Part shown: one piece after another, positions 46,971 through 55,409 of the stretch
Layout: each line of letters starts with the position of its first letter
Numbering within the stretch: the first letter of the stretch is position 1
DNA from: Streptomyces sp. MMG1533
GTDB lineage: Bacteria > Actinomycetota > Actinomycetes > Streptomycetales > Streptomycetaceae
DNA: 64,000 nucleotides
Assembly (NCBI RefSeq): GCF_001279775.1
Contig: NZ_LGDG01000233.1
Span: 1 to 64,000 of the forward strand
Direction: 5' to 3'
Made by a program: the position numbers and the translations under genes
Notes under the pieces: model-generated
Database searches by the model: none
Seen by the model: only the letters and a program-made list of their open reading frames with translations
What the model was told of the DNA's origin: nothing

Positions 46971-47975
46971 TCAGTGGGCGGCTTGCCGTGAACGCCAACG
47001 GGCCAGCCGCGTCCTGATGCCGAACCGGCCGAGCTGGCGGCGGCCGTGGTCGTGGACGAAGGTCACCGCGTCGGCCCGGCGTCGGTCGAGGGCGGCGGCC
47101 GGCCCCTCGCGCAGCCGGAGCGGCAAGGTCCGCGGGTCCAGTCGGAGGGCGACGTCGGGCGCCAGCAGCAGCCGCGTCATGAGCGTGGAGTAGAGGGTGT
47201 CCCGGGTCGCTTTGAGCCACGGTTTGGCCAGCACGTGATGGAGCAGGAACGGCTCGGTTCCGTCGGCGTAACGGCAGGTCAGACGCTGTTGGTCCGCCAG
47301 TGTCAGCCCCGGGAACGGCGGATGGGGAGCCAACCGGTGGTCCATGACGACCAGTTCGCCGGGCTCGAACCGGGCGGCGAGCACCGCGTTGAGCACGTCC
47401 TGGTCGGCGAAGTAGAAGGGGTCGTCCAGGGTGGCCTTGCCGTATCTGCTGTGCGCGATGCCGATGGTCCGCTGGCCCTTGGTCCACGGTGGCAGCAGCC
47501 GGTCGGTCAGGGCGTGTGGGAAGGCGACGAATCCCGCGTTCAGATAGGGCTGGCGGTGCAGGGGGCCGAGGCCGAGGGTGGTCTCCCACTCGGGGTGGAA
47601 GCGATCGCTGTTGGGCAGGCAGTCGACGAACGCCACGATCTGCCCTCGCCGCACCGTCTCGGTGATCTCCGTCAGCGGCCGGGTGACGATGATGTCCGAG
47701 TCGATGAGGACCATCACGTCCGCCGGGCGCTGCTGGGGACCGTAGGGGGCGAGGAACACCGCGGGCATGTCGGGTGACGGCGGTTCCACGAGGGTGACGT
47801 GGCCCGCGAGCAGGTCCCGCTGCTCGGGTGACAGGCCGATGTCCACGACGATCAGGGGTTCGTCGTGGCCCGTCAGCCGCAGCGAGTTGAGCAGCGCCAC
47901 CAGCCCCGGGAAGAACCGCCGGTCGGCGACTGTGTAGAACGCGGTGCCCGGTAGTGACGCAGGGGAGTCAGCCAT
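46971..47975 (-). CDS. Glycosyltransferase, GT-A fold (GT8-like)
   Basis: A 334-residue cytoplasmic protein. It opens with AFYTVADRRFFPGLVALLNSLR, carries a metal-binding DxD in VLIDSDIIV, has QPYLNAGFVAFPH (a GT8-type acceptor motif), FYFADQDVLNAVLA and ends in a basic tail. It probably adds one sugar to the lipid-linked repeat unit; donor unknown. It is first of a two-gene leftward operon with the flippase. Its start and the next rightward gene are 54 bp apart, so their promoters must overlap. Confidence 0.8.
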   Translation of the reverse strand: MADSPASLPGTAFYTVADRRFFPGLVALLNSLRLTGHDEPLIVVDIGLSPEQRDLLAGHVTLVEPPSPDMPAVFLAPYGPQQRPADVMVLIDSDIIVTRPLTEITETVRRGQIVAFVDCLPNSDRFHPEWETTLGLGPLHRQPYLNAGFVAFPHALTDRLLPPWTKGQRTIGIAHSRYGKATLDDPFYFADQDVLNAVLAARFEPGELVVMDHRLAPHPPFPGLTLADQQRLTCRYADGTEPFLLHHVLAKPWLKATRDTLYSTLMTRLLLAPDVALRLDPRTLPLRLREGPAAALDRRRADAVTFVHDHGRRQLGRFGIRTRLARWRSRQAAH

Positions 47976-48029
47976 GATCCTATTCTAGGGCGATATGCAC
48001 GTACTGTCCTGTATGCCTAGGATTGCATC

Positions 48030-48875
48030 GTGCCTATCGAACGGGTCGTCGCGTACCGCTTTCATCGCGACCCCCTGGTAAGCCGGGCCCGTGTCAGACT
48101 CCTCCGCCGGCTCAACCCCGGTGTGCCCGTGCACGGAATCTTCGGCGGCGCGGGCGGTATGCGCGGCGCCTCCTTCCAACTGGCCGGCAGGCGGGCACTC
48201 GGGCTCGACTCCCTGTACACCTCCCGTCGCAGCGGCCACTGGAACTGGAAGAACGGCGACCTGGTGCTGCTGGACTGGTACCGCGAGGCCGGCCACCGGC
48301 TGTCCTTCGACGTCCTCCATCTCGTCGAGTGGGACCTGCTGCTGGCGGAGCCTTTGGAGCGGCTCTACGCGACGGTGCCCGCGGACGCCGTCGGCCTCAC
48401 CGCCCTGACGCCGCTGAGTGTCATCGGTGAGGACTGGCGCTGGCTCGCCGGGCGGGACGAGGCGCGGGAGTGGCACGAACTCCTGGCCTACGCCCGCACC
48501 GGCTTCGGCTATGACGGGACCCCGTACGGCTGCCTGGGCATCGGACCCTGCTTCCCCCGGGCCTTCCTGCACGACTACGCCGCCGCCGACCCGCCGGACC
48601 TCGGCAACGACGAGCTCCGCTATCCGCTGTTCGCGCAGCTCCTGGGGCATCCGGTGGCCGAGACCGGATTCCGGCGCGCCTGGCACTCCCCGGACGAGGA
48701 CCGGTACTTCAACGCTGTGGGGGCGGGCGTCGACCCGGACACGGTCGCCGCCGAACTGGCGAAGCCGGACGGCCGCCGCGCCTTCCACCCGGCCCGCGCG
48801 CCCATGCGCGGACTGCGGCCCCCGGCGCCGGGCCCGTGGGATGCCGTGCGGCGGCCGGGGAACGGCCGTAGCTGA
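48030..48875 (+). CDS. Hypothetical protein, possible glycosyltransferase
   Basis: A 281-residue soluble protein I do not firmly recognise. VVAYRFHRDPLVSRARVRLL and GIFGGAGG at the start look like a GT-A nucleotide-binding entry. HLVEWDLLLAEPL around residue 95 places an acidic motif where the DxD would be, and GNDELRYPLFAQLLGHPV resembles acceptor-side motifs. The position among glycosyltransferases supports such a role. A GTG start with AGGA seven bases upstream is used. Confidence 0.6.
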   Translation: MPIERVVAYRFHRDPLVSRARVRLLRRLNPGVPVHGIFGGAGGMRGASFQLAGRRALGLDSLYTSRRSGHWNWKNGDLVLLDWYREAGHRLSFDVLHLVEWDLLLAEPLERLYATVPADAVGLTALTPLSVIGEDWRWLAGRDEAREWHELLAYARTGFGYDGTPYGCLGIGPCFPRAFLHDYAAADPPDLGNDELRYPLFAQLLGHPVAETGFRRAWHSPDEDRYFNAVGAGVDPDTVAAELAKPDGRRAFHPARAPMRGLRPPAPGPWDAVRRPGNGRS

Positions 48876-49147
48876 CGGGACGCCGGCCCCGTTCCCTGAC
48901 CGTCCCGGAGAAGTGCTGGCCGACGCGCTTCGGCACCACGACACGCACACCCCGGACATGCCCGCCAACGGGCGGTCTCGGCGCGGTGATTCAACCAGTA
49001 CCAGTGCGGTCGCCATTGCGGCGAACGGCATTCACGATGCCGGTGGCGTGGGAGTCGGGCTGAATCACGGGATCAAGACCCCCGTCACCGGATCCGACAG
49101 CTCCTCCCGCCCGTGCGGTTGTCCCTCACCCGCCGATGTGTCTAAAA
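48876..49147. other. Non-coding stretch before promoter copy 2
   Basis: No gene could be supported here. The frames that cross it are weak and lack ribosome sites. The stretch ends with TCTAAAA, an AT-rich patch directly in front of the shared element at 49148. Confidence 0.5.
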
Positions 49148-49175
49148 TGTACGTATACGTCGTAAATTTACGGTC
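49148..49175 (+). promoter_or_regulatory. Shared exopolysaccharide promoter element, copy 2
   Basis: The first 19 bases after TG are identical to copy 1 (GTACGTATACG then TCGTAAAT), ending TTACGGTC. It sits 22 bp before the GTG start of the glycosyltransferase gene that heads the second operon. Confidence 0.75.
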
Positions 49176-49197
49176 GCATCCCTGGGGGTGAGGATCT

Positions 49198-50262
49198 GTG
49201 GATCACAGCTCGGACTTCTTCGCGGTCACCCCTTACGGCCGGGGAGCAGGAAGCTCCCGCGTCCGCGTCTTCGAGTGGCTGGACCGCATCGGCACGGACT
49301 TCACCGTCGGCAGCTACCTGTCGTTGCCCGACGCCTCCGCCTCCCGGCTCGTGCGTCACCCGGTATCCCTGACCCGGGCGGAACTGCGGCTGAGGGCCAT
49401 CGGGAGCGCCCGGCCCCGCAGGCTGCTGCTGCATCGGGAAGCCTCGCCGCTCAGCCGTGGCTGGTGGGAGCGACGGCTGCTGAGAAGCGCGGAGTTCGCC
49501 GTGTACGACTTCGACGACGCCCTGCAGTGGGACCGCGGCGAGGGCGGACTCGCCCGCAGGCTGGCCCCCAAGGCGGGCAAGGCGCGGGTGGCCGTCCACC
49601 ACGCGGACCGGGTGATCGCGGGTAACGCCGTCCTGGCGGACTGGGCCTCCCGGTTCCAGCGGGACGTGGTGGTGATTCCGAGCTGCGTGGCTCTGGAGGA
49701 CTACGAGGGCAAGACCTCGTACGCGCTGCACGACCCGCCGCGCCTCGGCTGGATCGGCTCGCCCCACAACGAGGCGTGCCTGGAGCTGATCGCCGTCGCG
49801 CTCACCGAGGTCCACCGGCGGACCGGTGCGCGGCTGACGCTCGTCGGCACGACCACGCCGTCCCTCGGAGTCCTGGAGTCCTTCATCGACCGGATCGCAT
49901 GGAGTCCGGACAGCCAGCGGACAGCGCTGGCCGCCATGGACATCGGACTCATGCCGCTCCCGGCGACCTCCTACAGCCTCGGCAAGTGCGGTTACAAACT
50001 GCTCCAGTACGCCGCGGCGGGACTGCCCGCCGTGGCCACCCCGCTGGGCGTCAACGCCGACCTGCTGTCCGAGTTCGGCATGCCCGCGGCACAGACCCAG
50101 GACGACTGGACGACCGCGATACTCGGCCTGATCGCTTCCTCGGCAGCCACCCGGGGACGGCTCGGAGCGGGCGCCCGGGAGATCACCGGCCAAAAGTACT
50201 CGTACGACGCATGGCTGCCCCGGTGGTCGGCGGCCCTGGAACTCGGGACGGTGTCCCGATGA
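49198..50262 (+). CDS. Glycosyltransferase, GT4-like
   Basis: A 354-residue GT-B glycosyltransferase. The N-terminal region has the glycine/serine-rich YGRGAGSSRVRVFEW motif, followed by VYDFDDALQWD and, in the C-terminal half, RLGWIGSPHNEACLE, DIGLMPLPATSYSLGKCGYKLLQYAAAGLPAVATP (key words GKCGYKLLQYAAAGLP). These mark the donor-binding site of GT4 enzymes. The GTG at 49198 is preceded by GGGGGTGAGGA. It is the first gene of a four-gene operon and overlaps the next start as ATGA. Confidence 0.85.
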   Translation: MDHSSDFFAVTPYGRGAGSSRVRVFEWLDRIGTDFTVGSYLSLPDASASRLVRHPVSLTRAELRLRAIGSARPRRLLLHREASPLSRGWWERRLLRSAEFAVYDFDDALQWDRGEGGLARRLAPKAGKARVAVHHADRVIAGNAVLADWASRFQRDVVVIPSCVALEDYEGKTSYALHDPPRLGWIGSPHNEACLELIAVALTEVHRRTGARLTLVGTTTPSLGVLESFIDRIAWSPDSQRTALAAMDIGLMPLPATSYSLGKCGYKLLQYAAAGLPAVATPLGVNADLLSEFGMPAAQTQDDWTTAILGLIASSAATRGRLGAGAREITGQKYSYDAWLPRWSAALELGTVSR

Positions 50263-51323
50263 CGCCGGGAGCGCGGACCGTCCCGGCCGCCGACATCGTG
50301 ATCGTGAACTGGAACGCCGGCCGGCATCTGGGGGAGTGCCTGCGCTCGATCGTCCGGGCCGACCGGTCGCGCCTGCGGGTGGCACGGATCGTCGTCGTCG
50401 ACAACGCCTCCACCGACGGCTCCCTCCACGGTCTGACCACATCCGGCATCCCGCTCGACGTGGTGCGCAATTCCGGAAACCGTGGCTTCGGCGCGGCCTG
50501 CAATCAGGGCGCTGCCCGGGGCGACAGCGACTTCGTGCTCTTCCTCAACCCGGACACGGAGCTGTATCCGGACACTCTGCGCGCCGTCGGTGACTTCCTC
50601 GGCACCCGGGCCGCGGAGGGCGTCGGCATCTGCGGCGGGCGCATGGTGGACGAGCGAGGAGAGCCGGCGATCTCCTGCTCACGCTTCCCCAGCCTGCGCA
50701 TCTTCTTCGGCAAGATGACAGGTCTCGACCGGTTGGCGCCGGCGATCTTCCCACCGCACCACCTGCTGCCCGAGGAAACCACCGCGTCGGGCCCCGTCGA
50801 CCAGGTCATCGGCGCCTTCTTCCTGCTGCGCCGCTCGCTCTTCGAGGAGCTGGGCGGCTTCGACGAGCGCTACTTCCTCTACTTCGAGGAGACGGATCTC
50901 GCGCTGCGGGCCCGACGGCGAAACCGGCGCTCGTACTACCTCTACGAGGCCCGCGTCCATCACATCGGCCAGGTGAGCTCCGCCCAGCTGGGCGGCAGGC
51001 GGCTGCGCTACTCCCTGTGCAGCCGCAGTCTGTACGCGTTCCGGCACTGGCCCCGGCCCCATGCCTGGCTGCTGATGGCCCTGACCCTGACGGTCGAACT
51101 GACGGCCAGGGTCGGCAGGGCCCTGCTCCGCAGAAGCCTGTCCGAATGCCGGGCGACCCTCAGCGGATACGGGGGATATCTGAGCTGGCTCTGCATGATC
51201 GCCACCCATGCGTTCGAACGCAGGTTTCTCGAGGCGACGACAGCATCCCCCGGTCCGGCCGCACCTGCCGTATCCGCCCGGACGACCGACTCGACCAAGG
51301 ACCCCCTCCATGCACACCGTTGA
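50259..51323 (+). CDS. GT2 glycosyltransferase, rhamnosyltransferase (WbbL)-like
   Basis: A 354-residue family-2 glycosyltransferase: IVIVNWNAGRHLGECLRSI, VVDNASTDGS, NRGFGAACNQGA, the DxD motif in FLNPDTELYPD, and an acceptor motif FDERYFLYFEETDLALRAR. This set is typical of WbbL-type rhamnosyltransferases. A C-terminal amphipathic or membrane-associated segment follows (HAWLLMALTLTVELTAR). The start overlaps the upstream stop as ATGA, and its end overlaps the phosphoglycosyl transferase start by 14 bp. Confidence 0.9.
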   Translation: MTPGARTVPAADIVIVNWNAGRHLGECLRSIVRADRSRLRVARIVVVDNASTDGSLHGLTTSGIPLDVVRNSGNRGFGAACNQGAARGDSDFVLFLNPDTELYPDTLRAVGDFLGTRAAEGVGICGGRMVDERGEPAISCSRFPSLRIFFGKMTGLDRLAPAIFPPHHLLPEETTASGPVDQVIGAFFLLRRSLFEELGGFDERYFLYFEETDLALRARRRNRRSYYLYEARVHHIGQVSSAQLGGRRLRYSLCSRSLYAFRHWPRPHAWLLMALTLTVELTARVGRALLRRSLSECRATLSGYGGYLSWLCMIATHAFERRFLEATTASPGPAAPAVSARTTDSTKDPLHAHR

Positions 51324-51984
51324 CCGTGTTCCCCCACAGGCCCTGCCGGCCCTGAGCGTCGTACGGCTCACCCCGGCGCGCCGGATTCTGGACATCGCCG
51401 TCGTCCTGCCTCTGTTGCTGGTGCTCGCCCCGCTGCTGATGCTGCTGGCCCTGCTGGTCGCGGCCACGTGCGGCATACCGGTGCTGTTCCGGCAGCGGCG
51501 GATCGGCGCCGGCGGGCGTGAGTTCACGCTGTACAAGTTCCGCAGCATGCGGACGGGCAGCACGGGCCCCGGCGTCACCGGCGGCTCGGACGCGAGGGTG
51601 ACGCAGATCGGACGGATCCTGCGTCGACTCAGCCTGGACGAGCTGCCGCAGCTGTGGAACGTGCTGCGCGGCGACATGACCCTGGTCGGGCCCCGCCCCG
51701 AGGTCCCGGACCTCGCCCGCCGCTACCCACCTGAACACCGGTGGGTGTTCCGGCACCGTCCCGGGCTCACGGGCCCCTGCCAACTCCGGTCGCGCGCGTA
51801 CGCCGCGCAGCTCGACGGCCGCACCGACCCGGAGGAGTACTACCTGACGGTGCTCGTGCCCCAACGCACCGCGCTGGACGCGGAGTTCCTCAGCCGGGCC
51901 ACGGCGTGGAACGTCGTACGGTTCGTCGGCCGGACGGCCCTGTACACGCTGTCCGCCCTGTGGGACCGAGGGGGCGGGTCGTGA
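51310..51984 (+). CDS. Monotopic phosphoglycosyl transferase (PglC/WcaJ-like), initiating enzyme
   Basis: A 224-residue protein that should transfer a sugar phosphate from a UDP-sugar to undecaprenyl phosphate and start the repeat unit. A single re-entrant hydrophobic helix (about residues 31-53) is followed by the bacterial sugar-transferase core: RQRRIG, FTLYKFRSMR, and the catalytic Asp-Glu in RLSLDELPQLWNVLRGDM followed by LVGPRPE. The short form without extra N-terminal helices matches PglC, which uses UDP-diNAc-bacillosamine. That agrees with the PglE/PglF fusion at 35438 and suggests that the first sugar is a 4-amino-4,6-dideoxy HexNAc derivative. Confidence 0.92.
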   Translation: MHTVDRVPPQALPALSVVRLTPARRILDIAVVLPLLLVLAPLLMLLALLVAATCGIPVLFRQRRIGAGGREFTLYKFRSMRTGSTGPGVTGGSDARVTQIGRILRRLSLDELPQLWNVLRGDMTLVGPRPEVPDLARRYPPEHRWVFRHRPGLTGPCQLRSRAYAAQLDGRTDPEEYYLTVLVPQRTALDAEFLSRATAWNVVRFVGRTALYTLSALWDRGGGS

Positions 51985-52955
51985 TGCGTGCCGTGGTGAC
52001 CGGTGCGGCCGGATTCATCGGCTCGCACCTGTGCGAGCACCTGATGTCCTGCGGGGACGAGGTCGTGGGCATCGACGCCATGACGGACTTCTACGAGCCC
52101 TGGCGCAAGCGGCAGAACCTTGGCCGGCTGCTGGACCGGGACGGGTTCACGTTCCGGCAGGGCGATCTGCTGGACCTCCGCCTGGAACCCCTGTTCGCCG
52201 ATGCCGACGCCGTCTACCACCTCGCGGGCCAGCCCGGCGTCCGCGGTTCCTGGGGTGCTGAATTCACCGTCTACCTCGAACGCAACGTCCTGGTCACCCA
52301 GCGCGTGCTCGAGGTGGCGCGGGACACCGGACTGCACCGGCTGGTCTTCGCGTCCAGCTCGTCGGTCTACGGGGACGCGGAGGCGTATCCGACTCCGGAA
52401 GCGGTGTGTCCCCGGCCCGTTTCCCCGTACGGCGTCACCAAACTGGCCGCGGAGCAGTTGTGCGAGACCTATCGCACCGCCTTCGGCGTCCCGGCCGCCT
52501 CGCTGCGGCTGTTCAGTGTGTACGGCCCCCGGCAGCGGCCCGACATGGCTTTCTCGCGGCTGGTCGCGGCGGCCTGCACGCAGCGGCCCTTCCCGCTGTA
52601 CGGGGACGGCGGGCAGAGCCGGGACTTCACCTACGTCGGCGACGTGGTGACCGCCATGCGCGAGGCCGCGCTCTCCTCGTGGAACGGTGTCGCCAACCTC
52701 GGTGGAGGCAGCGAGGTGACGATGAATCAGGCCATCGCGCTGCTCGGGCAGTTGGCTGCCCCGGTGAACGTGGTACGGGGGCCTGCGCGGCCCGGCGACG
52801 CCAGGCGTACCTCGGCCGACATCACCGTGGCGCGGGACGCCTTCGGTTTCCGGCCCGTCACCGACATCCGTACGGGACTCGCTGCGATGGTGCGGGCCGA
52901 GCGGGCGTCCCGTCCAACCAGGCCCGAAGGCCATTCGGTCGCGGGACGACGGTGA
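51984..52955 (+). CDS. NAD-dependent nucleotide-sugar epimerase/dehydratase
   Basis: A 323-residue extended SDR. Cofactor motif VTGAAGFIGSHLCEHL, FASSSSVYGD with the catalytic Ser/Thr, and the YxxxK pair in SPYGVTKLAAEQL. The acidic tail motifs resemble UDP-glucuronate 4-epimerases and GalE-like enzymes, so it could epimerise UDP-glucuronate made by the dehydrogenase at 55410. Starts at ATG 51984 with a TGATG overlap to the phosphoglycosyl transferase gene; it ends this operon, 18 bp before a convergent methyltransferase gene. Confidence 0.88.
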   Translation: MRAVVTGAAGFIGSHLCEHLMSCGDEVVGIDAMTDFYEPWRKRQNLGRLLDRDGFTFRQGDLLDLRLEPLFADADAVYHLAGQPGVRGSWGAEFTVYLERNVLVTQRVLEVARDTGLHRLVFASSSSVYGDAEAYPTPEAVCPRPVSPYGVTKLAAEQLCETYRTAFGVPAASLRLFSVYGPRQRPDMAFSRLVAAACTQRPFPLYGDGGQSRDFTYVGDVVTAMREAALSSWNGVANLGGGSEVTMNQAIALLGQLAAPVNVVRGPARPGDARRTSADITVARDAFGFRPVTDIRTGLAAMVRAERASRPTRPEGHSVAGRR

Positions 52956-52973
52956 CATCGCGTCGTTCCGCCG

Positions 52974-53945
52974 TCAGGTGGAGACCTGCGCCCCGTGGTA
53001 GTACGCGACGATCTCCTGAGCCGTCAGCTGCCGTTCGCTCCTGCGCCCCAGGAAGAACAGGGCCGAAGCGTCGTCCGTCGCGTAGTCCGGCGCGACGAGG
53101 CGGTCGACGGAGCGCATCCAGAACAGCAGCCCCCGCACCGCGCGGCCCGCGAGCGGGGAGCGGGTCAGCCCGCGGACCAGGTGGTCGATGCTCCACAGCA
53201 GTTGGGTGCCCGGACCCGCGACGGGGCCCGCGGCGAGCTCCTCGAACCACCGGAAGAGATAGCGGTGGCCACTGGCGGTGTAGCGCGTGAAGTCGTGGGC
53301 GCCGGCGTGCACCTGCTGCAGGAACGGGGTCTCCGCGTAGACGAGTCCGTCGGGCTTCAGGACCCGGTGGATCTCGGCGACGACCAGATCCGGATCGAGT
53401 ACGTGCTCCAGCACGGCCTGGACCAGCACCGCGTCGACGCTCGCCGACGGAAGCGGAATCTGATGGGCATCCGCGATGAACTGGGTGACCGGGCTGCCGA
53501 CGATGTCGAATCCGATCACCTGAACGCGCGGGTCGCGGTAGATCGCGTCCACACCGTTGCCGACCGTGGCCCCGCCGACGACGAGCAGTGTCGGAGCGGG
53601 GCCGACAAGACTTCGCAGCAGCAGGTCGATGTTCCGGGCCGCGACACGGTTGGGCGGCTTGAGGATGCGGCGGAGCGGGGCGGGAAGGGTGTCGGCGCCC
53701 CCGACGGGCCGTGGCCCCGCGGCGTCCGTACGGTCGGCCGTCGCCACCACGTCCTCGCGGTCCACGACGCTGCGCTCGAAGTCGACGAGGACCGGCCACC
53801 GCCGGGCCATCGGGAAGGCCATGGGCTCGTGGCAAGGGCAGGCGGGGGCGCTGCAGTTGAATCCGTCGGGCTTTGCCACCAGGGCGGACCGGCAGCGCGG
53901 ACACACCAAGAGCTGCTCGATCCATTTCGATTCGGCCAGGGCCAT
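52974..53945 (-). CDS. SAM-dependent methyltransferase with Trm112-like zinc ribbon
   Basis: A 323-residue protein. The first 60 residues hold a Trm112-like zinc ribbon (LLVCPRCRSAL ... SAPACPCHEP). A class-I methyltransferase follows with VVGGATVGNG, VIGFDIVGS, VLVQAVLEHVLDPD and EIHRVLKPDGLVYAETPF. It may methylate a sugar or a lipid carrier; targets of such actinobacterial fusions are unknown. The ATG at 53945 starts right before the zinc ribbon. It is divergent from the glycosyltransferase at 54070, with promoter copy 3 between them. Confidence 0.83.
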   Translation of the reverse strand: MALAESKWIEQLLVCPRCRSALVAKPDGFNCSAPACPCHEPMAFPMARRWPVLVDFERSVVDREDVVATADRTDAAGPRPVGGADTLPAPLRRILKPPNRVAARNIDLLLRSLVGPAPTLLVVGGATVGNGVDAIYRDPRVQVIGFDIVGSPVTQFIADAHQIPLPSASVDAVLVQAVLEHVLDPDLVVAEIHRVLKPDGLVYAETPFLQQVHAGAHDFTRYTASGHRYLFRWFEELAAGPVAGPGTQLLWSIDHLVRGLTRSPLAGRAVRGLLFWMRSVDRLVAPDYATDDASALFFLGRRSERQLTAQEIVAYYHGAQVST

Positions 53946-54023
53946 GTGCGCTCCATCCCGGGGCGTTGGTCGTACGCCTATCTTGCGACAGATTGACCAG
54001 AGATGCCCGAAGAGGGATGATGG

Positions 54024-54050
54024 TGTACGTTTACATTGTAAATATACGAA
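54024..54050 (+). promoter_or_regulatory. Shared exopolysaccharide promoter element, copy 3
   Basis: TGTACGTTTACATTG then TAAATATACGAA: the same spacing as copy 1, with three to four changes in the first half and core. It ends 19 bp before the ATG of the glycosyltransferase gene. Confidence 0.7.
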
Positions 54051-54069
54051 CTCCATGTGGTGGTGATCC

Positions 54070-55353
54070 ATGATGCGGAGCAGGACATTCGTCCCCGGCG
54101 CGGGGCACCAGGGCGGCACGGCCGTCGGCTGGCCCGCGTCGCTCCCGCAAGTGGGGCCGCCGACGGCGCTGCCGGCGCCGCCGACCCTGCCCCGTATCAA
54201 GATCCTGCACGTCATCACCAGGTTCGAGGCGGGAGCCGGCGGCAACACGCTGCTGTCGGCGGCGGGCATGGACCCGGAGCGGTACGAGGTCTGGATCGCC
54301 GGAGTGCCGGGCGGCGACCTCTGGGACCGGGCCCGCGCCGACGGGGTCCGCACGGTCGAGGTACGCGGGTTCCGGCACACACTGACGCCCGCCGACCTGC
54401 TGGTGCTGGTGCGGCTGGTGCGGCTGGTGCGGCGCGAACGGTTCACCGTCGTGCACACACACTCGGGCAAGGGCGGCTTCCTGGGGCGGCTCGCCGCACG
54501 GCTGTGCCGCACACCGGTGGTGGTGCACACCTTCCACGGCCTCAGCTTCCATCCGTACCAGTCCCGCACCAGGCGCACGCTCTACCGCTGCCTGGAACGG
54601 GCGACGCGCCGCTTCACCCACCGGTTCCTCGCCGTCGCCCCGCGCGTGGCGCAGCAGGCCGTCGAGGAGCGTCTCGCCCCGCCCGGCCTCATCCAGGTGG
54701 TGCCCTCTGCGGTGGCTCTGGGGCACATTCCCGAGAGGTTCGACCCCCTTGCCCGGCGCGTGCTCGGCACGCCCCGCGGTACGGCCCTCATCGGCACTGT
54801 CGGCCGGATCGACACCCAGAAGGCCCCCCTGGACTTCATCCGTATGGCGGCTGCGATCCGTGCCGAGCACCCCGGCACCGCCTTCGCCATGATCGGCGAC
54901 GGACCGCTGGAAGACGAGGTCCGGCGGCTCGCCGCGCAGCTGGACGTCGAGGTCACCTTCACCGGCCACCGGCAGGACGCCGCCTGGCTGGTCGCCGGCC
55001 TGGACGTCTTCGTGATCACTTCGCTGTACGAGGGTCTCGGCCGGGCCCTCACCGAGGCGCTGGCCGCCGGGCGTCCGGTGGTGGCGACGGCCGTGAACGG
55101 CGTGCCCGACCTGGTGGAGCACGGCGCCACGGGTCTGCTCGTGGCACCGGCCGACCCGGAGGGCGCGGCGCGAGCGGTCTGCTGGCTGCTCGACCACCCG
55201 CGGGAGGCCGCCGAGCTGGGCCGGCAGGGCAGGCGCCGGGTACGCGCGGGCTTCGCACCGCAGGCCATGTGCGCGGCTGTGGACGCCTGCTACCGCGACC
55301 TGCTGGGCCTTCCGCAACAGACCCAGGCACCTGTAACGCCCCCAAGCCCCTGA
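54070..55353 (+). CDS. Glycosyltransferase, GT4 family
   Basis: A 427-residue GT-B enzyme. After a polar N-terminus of 45 residues comes KILHVITRFEAGAGGNTLLS, then VVHTHSGKGGFLGRLAA and VVHTFHGLSFHPYQ. The donor site shows TVGRIDTQKAPLDFI and FVITSLYEGLGRALTEALAAGRPVVAT (key E-x7-E in SLYEGLGRALTEAL). It resembles PglA/WcaC-type retaining enzymes. It is the first gene after promoter copy 3 and is followed after 56 bp by the UDP-glucose dehydrogenase gene. Confidence 0.9.
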   Translation: MMRSRTFVPGAGHQGGTAVGWPASLPQVGPPTALPAPPTLPRIKILHVITRFEAGAGGNTLLSAAGMDPERYEVWIAGVPGGDLWDRARADGVRTVEVRGFRHTLTPADLLVLVRLVRLVRRERFTVVHTHSGKGGFLGRLAARLCRTPVVVHTFHGLSFHPYQSRTRRTLYRCLERATRRFTHRFLAVAPRVAQQAVEERLAPPGLIQVVPSAVALGHIPERFDPLARRVLGTPRGTALIGTVGRIDTQKAPLDFIRMAAAIRAEHPGTAFAMIGDGPLEDEVRRLAAQLDVEVTFTGHRQDAAWLVAGLDVFVITSLYEGLGRALTEALAAGRPVVATAVNGVPDLVEHGATGLLVAPADPEGAARAVCWLLDHPREAAELGRQGRRRVRAGFAPQAMCAAVDACYRDLLGLPQQTQAPVTPPSP

Positions 55354-55409
55354 ACCGGAGTGCGCCGCCGGAGAACACCTTCGTCCGCGCCCCGACCACG
55401 GAGATCGAC

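Noticed and set aside
45466..47589. A 707-residue version of the flippase
   Set aside because: The additional N-terminal part is a shifted reading of the glycosyltransferase gene at 46971-47975.
47977..48023. Inverted repeat ATCCTA/TAGGAT as an operator between divergent genes
   Set aside because: Each arm is the ribosome binding site of one of the two divergent genes, which explains the symmetry.
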